Assembly: GCA_017440445.1 (NCBI GenBank)
Contig: JAFSHE010000253.1
Span: 1-5,042, forward strand
From: Oscillospiraceae bacterium
Lineage (GTDB): Bacteria > Bacillota_A > Clostridia > Oscillospirales > Ruminococcaceae
Direction of reading: 5' to 3'
Length of the DNA stretch: 5,042 bases
Shown: positions 1-5,031 of the stretch, one piece after another
Position numbering within the stretch: the stretch's first letter is position 1
Layout of the letters: each line of letters begins with the position of its first letter
The notes under the pieces: model-generated
Databases searched by the model: none
The model's input: only the letters and a program-made list of their open reading frames with translations
What the model was told of the DNA's origin: nothing
Made by a program: the position numbers and the translations under genes

Positions 1-166
1 GGTCTAGATAACCCTCCTGCTCCAGTGCGGCCATGGTATTTCGTATCGTAGCCGAGGATACATTGATATCCGGCTTCGCCGCAAGGACCTTGGAGCCGAC
101 AGGCTCTCCGGTGCGGATGTACTCGTCAACTATCGCAGCGAGTATCTTCATAGCTCTTGCGTCCAC
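1..166 (-). CDS. hrcA: Heat-inducible transcription repressor HrcA, N-terminal part (truncated by window edge)
   Basis: HrcA represses class I heat-shock operons by binding CIRCE operators and needs GroEL for activity. Only the first 55 residues are in the window; the rest lies before position 1. The visible part reads MDARAMKILAAIVDEYIRTG, followed by EPVGSK and then VSSATIRNTMAALEQEGYLD. This is the family's N-terminal winged-helix DNA-binding domain: the EPVGS motif lies at residues 21-25 and the SSATIRN recognition helix at about 37-43. The GTG start is chosen because a purine-rich site (AAAGGTAGG, 173-181) precedes it and because family members begin with a similar D-x-R...IL segment; the next ATG, at residue 6, would cut this. 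Two CIRCE sites upstream imply autoregulation. In Firmicutes the gene usually opens an hrcA-grpE-dnaK-dnaJ operon, which would continue leftwards. Identification is firm; only completeness is unknown. Confidence 0.95.
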   Translation of the reverse strand, partial: MDARAMKILAAIVDEYIRTGEPVGSKVLAAKPDINVSSATIRNTMAALEQEGYLD

Positions 167-172
167 GGATTA

Positions 173-181
173 CCTACCTTT
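173..181 (-). promoter_or_regulatory. Ribosome binding site of hrcA
   Basis: On the minus strand this reads AAAGGTAGG and ends 6 bases before the GTG start. It is an imperfect Shine-Dalgarno, but it supports GTG at 166 over the internal ATG at codon 6, which has no purine-rich site at the right distance. Confidence 0.6.
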
Positions 182-224
182 CGTAAAAGCATTTTGTAAC
201 GGGCTTTCCTTTTGTTCAGCGGGG

Positions 225-251
225 TTAGCACTCTCTTTAGCAGAGTGTTAG
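225..251 (-). promoter_or_regulatory. Second CIRCE operator, degenerate in one arm, overlapping the first
   Basis: One arm is perfect (TTAGCACTC, 225-233). After a 9-base spacer comes GAGTGTTAG (243-251), which differs from consensus at two of nine positions. Its last four bases (248-251) are also the first four of the perfect CIRCE copy, so the two operators share sequence. It lies in the presumed untranslated leader, between the promoter and the hrcA start. Confidence 0.88.
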
Positions 252-274
252 CACTCTTTCTCTTTGAGTGCTAA
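248..274 (-). promoter_or_regulatory. CIRCE operator, perfect copy (promoter-proximal)
   Basis: This is an exact match to the CIRCE consensus TTAGCACTC-N9-GAGTGCTAA, with arms at 248-256 and 266-274. CIRCE is the HrcA-binding site of class I heat-shock genes. It begins about where transcription from the upstream promoter should start, so bound HrcA would block initiation and the start of the leader. Confidence 0.96.
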
Positions 275-278
275 ATAT

Positions 279-307
279 AATTTATCACGTTTTACCCGAA
301 TTGTCAA
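279..307 (-). promoter_or_regulatory. Sigma-A promoter of hrcA
   Basis: The minus strand carries a perfect -35 TTGACA (302-307), a 17-base spacer and a -10 TAAATT (279-284; four of six consensus bases). Predicted initiation is near 272, at the edge of the perfect CIRCE element, as expected for HrcA-regulated promoters that use the housekeeping sigma factor. The leader would be about 105 nt. Confidence 0.82.
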
Positions 308-379
308 GTGTTTTTTGAAATTTTCTTATATTTCTCAGATTATTTTTAACATTTAACAAAGAAAAACTCATCGGCGCAC

Positions 380-405
380 AAAAAATCTCCGCACATTCAT
401 GCGGA
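380..405 (-). terminator. Second (backup) intrinsic terminator downstream of GH127
   Basis: On the minus strand a 6-bp stem TCCGCA/TGCGGA with a 6-base loop (388-405) is followed, after AGA, by a run of six T (380-385). The stem is short, so it is weaker than the terminator just upstream of it (424-453). The two in series would limit read-through from the glycosidase gene into the heat-shock promoter. From here to 308 the sequence is AT-rich and I see no gene or other element in it. Confidence 0.5.
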
Positions 406-423
406 AAAGCTGAGTATCTTCCT

Positions 424-453
424 AAAAAAAGGGACACGACTTGATCGTGTCCC
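424..453 (-). terminator. Rho-independent terminator of the GH127 gene
   Basis: Perfect 9-bp stem GGGACACGA/TCGTGTCCC (431-439 and 445-453) with a 5-base loop. On the minus strand it is followed directly by seven T (424-430). It lies 31 bp beyond the stop codon of the glycosidase gene, the expected place for its main terminator. Confidence 0.93.
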
Positions 454-484
454 CTCATTGTATAACAAACTACCTCAGCCGAGG

Positions 485-2392
485 TCATCTTACCTCTGTC
501 ATCCACACACGCATCTGGTTTTCGCCACGGTTGCCCCATGTGTAGTACGGCACAGCCACTGCGGTGCATGGCTCCTCGGTAAGCGGCTCATCGCTGTAAA
601 GGCTGTCGTTTTCCACCGCTCTCACTGCCTCTGCGGATATCTTCACCGTACCGCCGAGAAGTCCGCTGTCGAACTCCGATACGGTCAGCTTTCCGCCACG
701 TTTCAGCGACAACGGCAGTATATCGCCGTTATCCACGCCCTCGAAGCAGTACACCAGAGGACCTCTCCACACCGCTGTACAGCCTGTAAGCTCAGGGACC
801 TTCGCACTGGCATACACGTAATGCGGCTGACTGTCAAGGGACAGCACCACCTCGTCCCCCGCCTTTACGGGGATGGTAACGTAGCCCTTAACTGCGGCGC
901 AGTTGACGGGCGTTCCGTTTACGCTGACGGAATGTTCCCTGCTCCATGCGGGGATGCGCAGTGCAAGCTTCTTTTCGCCTGCGGTTATCCTGTACTTCAC
1001 ATCAAAGCCGTAGGGATATTCCGTTTCGCAGGTCATCTTCAGACCGTTATCGAATGTTACCTCGCCCGCTGCGTACATGTGACAGTAACAGGTGTCCTCA
1101 TTCTCGCCGTAGGCATACTTTCCGAAGGAGGATATCAGCCTTGCCGCATTGGGAGGACAGCATGCGCATGCATACCAGCCCGGCCGCTGGGTCTTTGTGT
1201 GCCAGTGGGTGGCAGCAGCTCCCGATATACCGGGGACTATCTCAAGGGGATTGCAGTAGAAGAAGCGCTTTCCGTCAAGCTGCACTCCCGCAAGCACCGT
1301 ATTATAGAATGCACGCTCCATAACATCGGCGTACTCGCCGTTTATCTCATTCTCAAGCATGCGTGATGCGAAGAACATCAGACCTATGGATGCGCAGGTT
1401 TCATTATAGGCGGTGTCGTTGGGCAGGTCGTAATCAACGCTGAATGCCTCGCCGATAAGTGTAGAGCCTATTCCGCCCGTAACGTACATCCTGCGCTTTG
1501 TTATGCTGTCCCACAGACGACGGCATGCTTCAAGAAGCTCCTCGTCACCGTTTTCCGAGGCGAGGTCGGCAGCTCCCGTATACAGATAAACCGCACGCAC
1601 CGAGTGTCCCACTGCGTCATTCTGCTCCCTCAGCGGTGCAAAATTCTGCGCATAATGATGGTTTGTGGCATCGTTGCCCCATACCGACCAGTCACGCTTT
1701 GCCGCTTCCTTTTCAAAAAACTTAGGGTCTGCACCACGGGTGTTGATGAAATGCTCCGCAAGCTCAAGACAATGGCGGTTTCCTGTCAGACGGTACATCT
1801 TCATCAACGCAAGCTCCACCTCGGGATGTCCCGGGTAGCCCTCATTCCCCTCGGTGATGAAACGGGAATAGATATGCTCCGCATTTCTCTCCATCACCTT
1901 AAGCAGCTTATCCTTGCCCGTAGCCTCGTAATAGGCGCATGCGGCCTCCATCATGTGGCCCGAGCAATACAGCTCGTGACCCTCCATAAGATTCTGCCAG
2001 CGCTTTTCCCTGTCCTTTATGGTAAAGTAGGTGTTGAGATATCCGTCCTCGTCCTGCGCCTGCGCTATCAGGTCGATGACCTCGTCAACAGTGCGCTCCA
2101 GCTCGCTGTCGGGATAGGAGATAAGCGAGAATGCGGCTGCCTCCAGCCATTTTGCTGCGTCGCTGTCCTGGAAAACCATTCCGTAGAAGCCGTCGCCTGT
2201 ATCCTCACCACGCAGCGCCTTGCCCGCATTGATGAAGTTTGCGATAACATGGCTCTTTTCTGCGCCCTCCGCACGGTCGCACAGCACCTCGTACTGATAG
2301 GGTATCACGGTATCCTTGATAAGTCTTTGCCAGCGGTTGATAAATCCGCCTGAGATATATGCCTTCTGGTCAAGCTGTCGCTGAAGCTTCAT
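485..2392 (-). CDS. Glycoside hydrolase family 127 protein, probable beta-L-arabinofuranosidase
   Basis: Predicted to release L-arabinose from beta-L-arabinofuranosyl linkages, as on plant hydroxyproline-rich glycoproteins or arabinan fragments. The 635 residues align along their length with my memory of Bifidobacterium longum HypBA1 (658 residues): an alpha/alpha barrel to about residue 400, then beta-sandwich domains. Residues equivalent to the known site are present, numbered from this start: E315 (general acid/base, GEAF), E331 and C333 (NETC), C411 nucleophile and C412 (the CACCPPN segment). The last four (E331, C333, C411, C412) are the Zn ligands. H139, H189 and H263 sit in conserved motifs. 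No signal peptide is visible, so a cytoplasmic role on imported oligosaccharides is inferred. The frame opens 7 codons earlier, at 2413, but a perfect AGGAGGAG lies just before ATG 2392, which I chose. It is transcribed divergently from an AraC regulator. Family assignment is firm; the exact substrate is not, since GH127 relatives include other arabinofuranosidase activities. Confidence 0.93.
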   Translation of the reverse strand: MKLQRQLDQKAYISGGFINRWQRLIKDTVIPYQYEVLCDRAEGAEKSHVIANFINAGKALRGEDTGDGFYGMVFQDSDAAKWLEAAAFSLISYPDSELERTVDEVIDLIAQAQDEDGYLNTYFTIKDREKRWQNLMEGHELYCSGHMMEAACAYYEATGKDKLLKVMERNAEHIYSRFITEGNEGYPGHPEVELALMKMYRLTGNRHCLELAEHFINTRGADPKFFEKEAAKRDWSVWGNDATNHHYAQNFAPLREQNDAVGHSVRAVYLYTGAADLASENGDEELLEACRRLWDSITKRRMYVTGGIGSTLIGEAFSVDYDLPNDTAYNETCASIGLMFFASRMLENEINGEYADVMERAFYNTVLAGVQLDGKRFFYCNPLEIVPGISGAAATHWHTKTQRPGWYACACCPPNAARLISSFGKYAYGENEDTCYCHMYAAGEVTFDNGLKMTCETEYPYGFDVKYRITAGEKKLALRIPAWSREHSVSVNGTPVNCAAVKGYVTIPVKAGDEVVLSLDSQPHYVYASAKVPELTGCTAVWRGPLVYCFEGVDNGDILPLSLKRGGKLTVSEFDSGLLGGTVKISAEAVRAVENDSLYSDEPLTEEPCTAVAVPYYTWGNRGENQMRVWMTEVR

Positions 2393-2397
2393 AGTTT

Positions 2398-2405
2398 CTC
2401 CTCCT
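2398..2405 (-). promoter_or_regulatory. Ribosome binding site deciding the GH127 start
   Basis: AGGAGGAG on the minus strand ends 5 bases before ATG at 2392. This near-perfect Shine-Dalgarno lies inside the extra N-terminal codons of the longer frame. The upstream ATG at 2413 has only a weak AGGA, so the shorter protein is preferred. Confidence 0.9.
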
Positions 2406-2406
2406 G

Positions 2407-2435
2407 TTGACATTTGCTGTCCTGTGTGTTATATT
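2407..2435 (+). promoter_or_regulatory. Sigma-A promoter of the AraC-family regulator gene
   Basis: Plus-strand -35 TTGACA (2407-2412, perfect), a 17-base spacer, and -10 TATATT (2430-2435, five of six). Initiation is expected near 2442, leaving a leader of about 57 nt before GTG 2499. The -35 box lies in the 5' leader of the divergent glycosidase transcript, next to that gene's ribosome site. Confidence 0.78.
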
Positions 2436-2436
2436 A

Positions 2437-2465
2437 ATTATAATCTTATACAAACCGATTTTCAA
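2437..2465 (-). promoter_or_regulatory. Sigma-A promoter of the GH127 gene
   Basis: Minus-strand -35 TTGAAA (2460-2465, five of six), a 17-base spacer, and a perfect -10 TATAAT (2437-2442). Initiation is expected near 2430, giving a leader of about 38 nt. The core promoter interlocks with the oppositely directed regulator promoter, and its -35 lies inside a candidate operator repeat. Confidence 0.8.
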
Positions 2466-2491
2466 TGGAGTTTTAACGGATTTATATGGAG
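2456..2491. repeat. Imperfect 15-bp direct repeat spaced 21 bp, candidate AraC-type operator
   Basis: CGATTTTCAATGGAG (2456-2470) and CGGATTTATATGGAG (2477-2491) match at 11 of 15 positions. The start-to-start distance is 21 bp, two turns of B-DNA. AraC-family proteins commonly bind direct half-sites with this period. The first copy covers the -35 of the GH127 promoter, and the second reaches the regulator's own GGAGG. The match could partly be chance, because the GGAG end of the second copy is also a ribosome site. Confidence 0.4.
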
Positions 2492-2492
2492 G
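2488..2492 (+). promoter_or_regulatory. Ribosome binding site deciding the AraC regulator start
   Basis: GGAGG followed by a 6-base spacer and GTG at 2499. The longer frame opens with ATG at 2424, which lies upstream of the predicted transcription start near 2442 and has no Shine-Dalgarno, so it should not be used. Confidence 0.85.
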
Positions 2493-2498
2493 ATAATC

Positions 2499-3338
2499 GT
2501 GTACAGAGCAGAAATATCCAGCGCACGGCTCCCTGTTATGTGCGGATGCGACTTTCTTGCGGCGTCAGAGCCGTTTTTCCACGCAGACAGGACAGCGGAG
2601 TTCAACATCATGATATACGTGACAGAGGGCGTGATATACGTCACCGAGGGAGATACCGACTACTGCGTGGGTGCGGGAGAGCTGCTGTTTCTCAGAAGCG
2701 GAGTGCGGCACTTCGGCAAGCGTGAGATACCCCGTGGCACGAAGTGGTTCTTTGCGCACTTCTTCTCCGAGGACAGCGGGCTGCCGCTGTTTGCTCCCGA
2801 CAGCGGACAGATACCGCCCTACACCCGCACGGAAAGCAGCCTTAAGCTCCCGAAATATATCAGGGGGCTCAGCGGCAGCGACATAGAGCATGATATCTCC
2901 GCACTGGTGGAGTATTCCCGCTCGGAGGACAGCTTCAAGCAGTGGTATATCAATCAGCGGTTCTTTATGCTGCTAAGCAGGCTTGCGCTGTCAGAGCACT
3001 CACGCACGGAGCAGCCCTCGCTCGCTGACAGGATATGCGGGTATCTCGCAGAACACCGTGACGAGCCATTCTCCGCTGACGCAGTAAGCAGGGAGTTCTA
3101 TCTCAGCTACAAGCACCTTGCGGCGGTGTTCAGGCACAGCAAGGGCATGACCATGCAGCAGTATCATACTTCCCTCAGGATGAACGAGGCGTGCAGGCTG
3201 CTGCGCTCCACACTGATGCAGGTGGGCGAGATCGCCGCAGCCCTCGGCTATGCGGATATGCTGTATTTCAGCAGGTGCTTTCATGCGCAGGTAGGCTGCA
3301 GCCCGTCGGAGTACAGAAAACGCACGCCTGTTTACTGA
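2499..3338 (+). CDS. AraC-family transcriptional regulator (cupin sensor plus double HTH)
   Basis: Cytoplasmic one-component regulator of 279 residues, the usual size for the family. Residues 1 to about 110 form an N-terminal cupin-like ligand domain, with the strand pattern IYVTEG...YCVGAGELLFLRSGVRHFGK at 39-74. About 125-170 is a helical linker. The DNA-binding domain follows, with a first helix-turn-helix at about 191-212 (FSADAVSREFYLSYKHLAAV) and a second at about 240-262. The family signature GYADMLYFSRCF then GCSPSEYRK spans 250-274. GTG 2499 is chosen for its GGAGG; the frame could extend 25 codons upstream, but that stretch contains promoter sequence. The gene diverges from the GH127 gene and shares its control region, so it is probably its activator, responding to arabinose or an arabinoside. 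The effector cannot be read from the sequence. Family assignment is very secure. Confidence 0.94.
   Translation: MYRAEISSARLPVMCGCDFLAASEPFFHADRTAEFNIMIYVTEGVIYVTEGDTDYCVGAGELLFLRSGVRHFGKREIPRGTKWFFAHFFSEDSGLPLFAPDSGQIPPYTRTESSLKLPKYIRGLSGSDIEHDISALVEYSRSEDSFKQWYINQRFFMLLSRLALSEHSRTEQPSLADRICGYLAEHRDEPFSADAVSREFYLSYKHLAAVFRHSKGMTMQQYHTSLRMNEACRLLRSTLMQVGEIAAALGYADMLYFSRCFHAQVGCSPSEYRKRTPVY
2612..2653 (+). repeat. Two-unit 21-bp tandem repeat inside the AraC cupin domain
   Basis: GATATACGTGACAGAGGG and GATATACGTCACCGAGGG begin exactly 21 bp apart. The 21-bp units match at 17 positions and encode IYVTEG twice (residues 39-44 and 46-51). Such alternation of short strands with a glycine turn is normal in cupins, so this may be structural rather than a recent duplication. 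Confidence 0.6.
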
Positions 3339-3350
3339 ATAACAAATAAA

Positions 3351-3377
3351 GGGTCACAACGCACGTGACCCTTTTTT
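3351..3377 (+). terminator. Intrinsic terminator of the AraC gene, probably bidirectional
   Basis: 7-bp perfect stem GGGTCAC/GTGACCC (3351-3357 and 3365-3371), a 7-base loop and six T (3372-3377), starting 12 bp after the regulator's stop. On the minus strand the same stem is preceded by an A-run and followed by TTTATTTG, so it can also end the convergent operon whose last stop codon is at 3401. No other terminator is visible for that operon. Confidence 0.9.
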
Positions 3378-3400
3378 ACATGGAAATATCATTCTTCCCG

Positions 3401-4183
3401 TCAGGCATTCCTTTTCTTTCCCGACCTGCACCACAGCACGAACATCACAACTGCCGCTGCGAAAAGCGCTGCCGCTGTCACCCATCTCACTGCACCATCC
3501 GGCACGGGGAGCAGCATCATTACGAAATCGGGCAGGTTTGCCACTGCATGGACTATCACCGCAGCAAGGAACGAGCCTGTTTTTTCATACACGATACCAA
3601 GGATAAGTCCCATCAGCACAGCGCCGACGGCAAGTATAACTCCGCCCGAAAGGATATGCATGGCACCGAATATCACAGAGCTCACTATCACCGCAGTGCG
3701 GGGAGAGAACCTCTGTTTAAGCCCGTCAAGCATCACCCTGCGGCAGAGAAGCTCCTCTGCTATCGGAGCAAGCACAAGCAGGTTTATCACCATCATAGCG
3801 ATGCCGAGCCACGGCTGAATATCCGAAAAATACTGTACGCTGTTCTGTATCATTGCGGAATTACCCTCCGCCACCAGCGAAAATGCCGCAGAATACATGA
3901 ATGCCGCCGCACATGGCAGGATACATCCCTTTATCGCCGCACCGCTGTCCCCCTCGGGAAGCAGCCTTGTCCTTTTCACCTTGTGCGCCAGTATGACTAT
4001 TCCGATAAACAAAATGTTTGAAATAAGCACAGAAAGCAGTATCGTATCCATGATCCACGAATTCAGAAGCGCATCGTCACGCACTCCCTGTGCGACCCTG
4101 ATTATGCTCATAACCGTCTGCACAGCAAACTGAAGTACAAAATTCAGCGCCATCCACAGCAGGCATTTTATTATCTGCTTCAT
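3401..4183 (-). CDS. CPBP family intramembrane glutamic endopeptidase (CAAX/Abi protease-like)
   Basis: Polytopic membrane protein of 260 residues belonging to the CPBP (CAAX protease and bacteriocin-processing) family. The motifs are intact: EELLCR at 143-148 (EExxxR), FGAMH at 172-176 (FxxxH), and HAVAN at 212-216 (HxxxN). The glutamate and histidines form the active site buried in the membrane. Hydrophobic segments lie at about 5-30, 46-66, 84-104, 125-142, 163-180, 182-199, 205-225 and 234-251. Bacterial members act in bacteriocin maturation or self-immunity, or in processing membrane-bound regulators; the substrate here is unknown. It is the last gene of a three-gene operon. Its ATG overlaps the stop of the upstream XRE gene by one base (TAATG), with an AGGA at 4190-4193 inside that gene's end. 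Family is secure, biological role is open. Confidence 0.93.
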   Translation of the reverse strand: MKQIIKCLLWMALNFVLQFAVQTVMSIIRVAQGVRDDALLNSWIMDTILLSVLISNILFIGIVILAHKVKRTRLLPEGDSGAAIKGCILPCAAAFMYSAAFSLVAEGNSAMIQNSVQYFSDIQPWLGIAMMVINLLVLAPIAEELLCRRVMLDGLKQRFSPRTAVIVSSVIFGAMHILSGGVILAVGAVLMGLILGIVYEKTGSFLAAVIVHAVANLPDFVMMLLPVPDGAVRWVTAAALFAAAVVMFVLWCRSGKKRNA

Positions 4184-4413
4184 TATTCTTCCTCGTCCTC
4201 CTCGCCTTCACGCTCCTCGTATTCAAGGATATCCCCCGGCTGGCATCTCAGCACACGGCATATCGCATTAAGCGTGGAAAAACGTATAGCACTCACCTTG
4301 CCCGTTTTGAGCTTGGAGAGGTTTACATTCGCTACTCCCACCTTTTCGGAAAGCTCGTTGAGGGACATCTTTCTGTCCGCCATTACTCTGTCAAGTCGTA
4401 GAATTATCGCCAT
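4183..4413 (-). CDS. Small XRE/Cro-CI-type HTH transcriptional regulator (YozG-like)
   Basis: 76-residue protein made of a single helix-turn-helix domain. MSLNELSEKVGVANVNLSKL (16-35) contains the turn and recognition helix, then KTGKVSAIRFSTLNAICRVL and the typical closing CQPGDILEY (57-65). It resembles the small YozG-type regulators found beside DUF2975 membrane proteins in Firmicutes. No effector domain is present, so any signal probably arrives through a partner. The tail, residues 66-76, is nearly all Glu/Asp (EEREGEEDEEE); its purine-rich codons also supply the ribosome site of the following protease gene. The start is set by AGGAGG at 4421-4426, seven bases ahead of ATG. Operon position suggests it regulates its own promoter and perhaps other membrane genes. 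Confidence 0.92.
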   Translation of the reverse strand: MAIILRLDRVMADRKMSLNELSEKVGVANVNLSKLKTGKVSAIRFSTLNAICRVLRCQPGDILEYEEREGEEDEEE

Positions 4414-4420
4414 GCTGCAC

Positions 4421-4426
4421 CCTCCT
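4421..4426 (-). promoter_or_regulatory. Ribosome binding site of the XRE gene, touching the upstream stop
   Basis: AGGAGG on the minus strand begins within the TAA stop (4426-4428) of the DUF2975 gene, sharing one base. Ribosomes finishing the first gene would cover this site, so translation of the two genes is probably coupled. Confidence 0.85.
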
Positions 4427-4941
4427 TACAGCGTTTCATCCGATTCCTGCTGAAGCTTGCAGCCAAAATTCATGACATAAGCCACCACGCTCAGCACAGC
4501 GCCCATTATTCCGCAGCCCCATGACGCAAAGGTGAAATACTGTCCTATCCCCGAGAAATGCTCCGACACCGCATAGGATATCGCCTGCACGATGATACCG
4601 ACAAAGCAGGTTCCGCACAGTGAGAGCGCTGCGCCCTTCACCTTGTCCGCTATATCCCAGCGGAATGGAGTCTCGCCGTTTTTAAGCCTGCCGAAAATAC
4701 TTCTTCCGAAGTTGCAGGCGGTAACAAAGCCCGAAAGGAGCAGCAGTGCGTTTACAATAACTATCACCGACTCAAACATGTCCCCTTTCAGTACGACAAG
4801 CGGAACGATAATTGTCGCCACAAGAACCGCAGCAGCTGCCGCAAACACAACGCACACCGCCTGAAACACCTTGCATATCATGATGAAATCATTTTTCTCC
4901 TGCTCGAGATTTTTTTTGTTAAGATCTACCGTCTTTGCCAT
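4426..4941 (-). CDS. DUF2975 domain-containing membrane protein (YoaS-like)
   Basis: 171-residue integral membrane protein with four predicted helices at about 22-50, 57-77, 104-125 and 138-160. The cytoplasmic loop between helices 2 and 3 carries FGRLKNGETPF (83-93), and the C-terminus reads YVMNFGCKLQQESDETL (155-171). Both are hallmarks of DUF2975 proteins. No enzymatic motif is seen and the family's function is not established. Genes of this family are often followed by a small XRE regulator, as here, so it may be a membrane sensor or partner that holds the regulator. Start: the frame opens at 4953, but GGAGG (4947-4951) sits five bases before ATG 4941, so MAKTVDLNKK is the likely N-terminus. 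It is the first gene of the operon. Confidence 0.88.
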   Translation of the reverse strand: MAKTVDLNKKNLEQEKNDFIMICKVFQAVCVVFAAAAAVLVATIIVPLVVLKGDMFESVIVIVNALLLLSGFVTACNFGRSIFGRLKNGETPFRWDIADKVKGAALSLCGTCFVGIIVQAISYAVSEHFSGIGQYFTFASWGCGIMGAVLSVVAYVMNFGCKLQQESDETL

Positions 4942-4946
4942 AATAG

Positions 4947-4951
4947 CCTCC
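4947..4951 (-). promoter_or_regulatory. Ribosome binding site deciding the DUF2975 start
   Basis: GGAGG with a 5-base spacer to ATG 4941. The alternative ATG at 4953 overlaps this site and has no Shine-Dalgarno of its own. Confidence 0.85.
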
Positions 4952-4983
4952 ATATATTACTGATATCTGTTCCAATGTTTTCA

Positions 4984-4993
4984 ATAAGCTTAT
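4984..4993. repeat. 10-bp perfect palindrome just downstream of the operon's transcription start
   Basis: ATAAGCTTAT is fully self-complementary and lies at about +4 to +13 relative to the predicted start near 4996. The position suits a repressor operator, possibly for the operon's own XRE protein, but a 10-bp AT-rich palindrome is not strong evidence by itself. Confidence 0.3.
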
Positions 4994-5002
4994 CATGGTC
5001 AT

Positions 5003-5031
5003 AGTATAGCACATACATTTACGTTTGTCAA
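5003..5031 (-). promoter_or_regulatory. Strong extended -10 sigma-A promoter of the DUF2975-XRE-CPBP operon
   Basis: Minus-strand -35 TTGACA (5026-5031, perfect), a 17-base spacer, and -10 TATACT (5003-5008, five of six) preceded by TGC, an extended -10. Initiation is expected near 4996, with a leader of about 55 nt to ATG 4941. Such a near-consensus promoter implies either high constitutive output or tight repression. Confidence 0.88.

Noticed and set aside
33..251. 72-codon plus-strand open frame at the left edge
   Set aside because: It runs antisense to hrcA and into the CIRCE elements, with no ribosome site. The minus-strand HrcA reading is unmistakable.
285..569. 94-codon minus-strand frame spanning the end of GH127 and the terminators
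   Set aside because: It would read through two intrinsic terminators and overlap the end of GH127 in another frame, and its product resembles nothing known to me.
458..1366. 302-codon plus-strand open frame opposite the 3' half of the GH127 gene
   Set aside because: Its translation is rich in Cys, His and Arg with no recognisable domain, it has no ribosome site, and the opposite strand encodes a clearly conserved enzyme. It is an antisense shadow.
1604..2353. 249-codon plus-strand open frame opposite the 5' half of the GH127 gene
   Set aside because: Shadow of the conserved minus-strand gene. No Shine-Dalgarno, promoter or family resemblance is seen.
2424..2498. 25-codon N-terminal extension of the AraC regulator
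   Set aside because: ATG 2424 precedes the predicted transcription start and lacks a Shine-Dalgarno, and the encoded residues do not resemble the family N-terminus. The segment holds promoter and operator sequence.
3365..4021. 218-codon plus-strand open frame opposite the CPBP protease gene
   Set aside because: It starts inside the terminator hairpin, is unusually His/Cys/Arg-rich, and lies opposite a gene with intact protease motifs.
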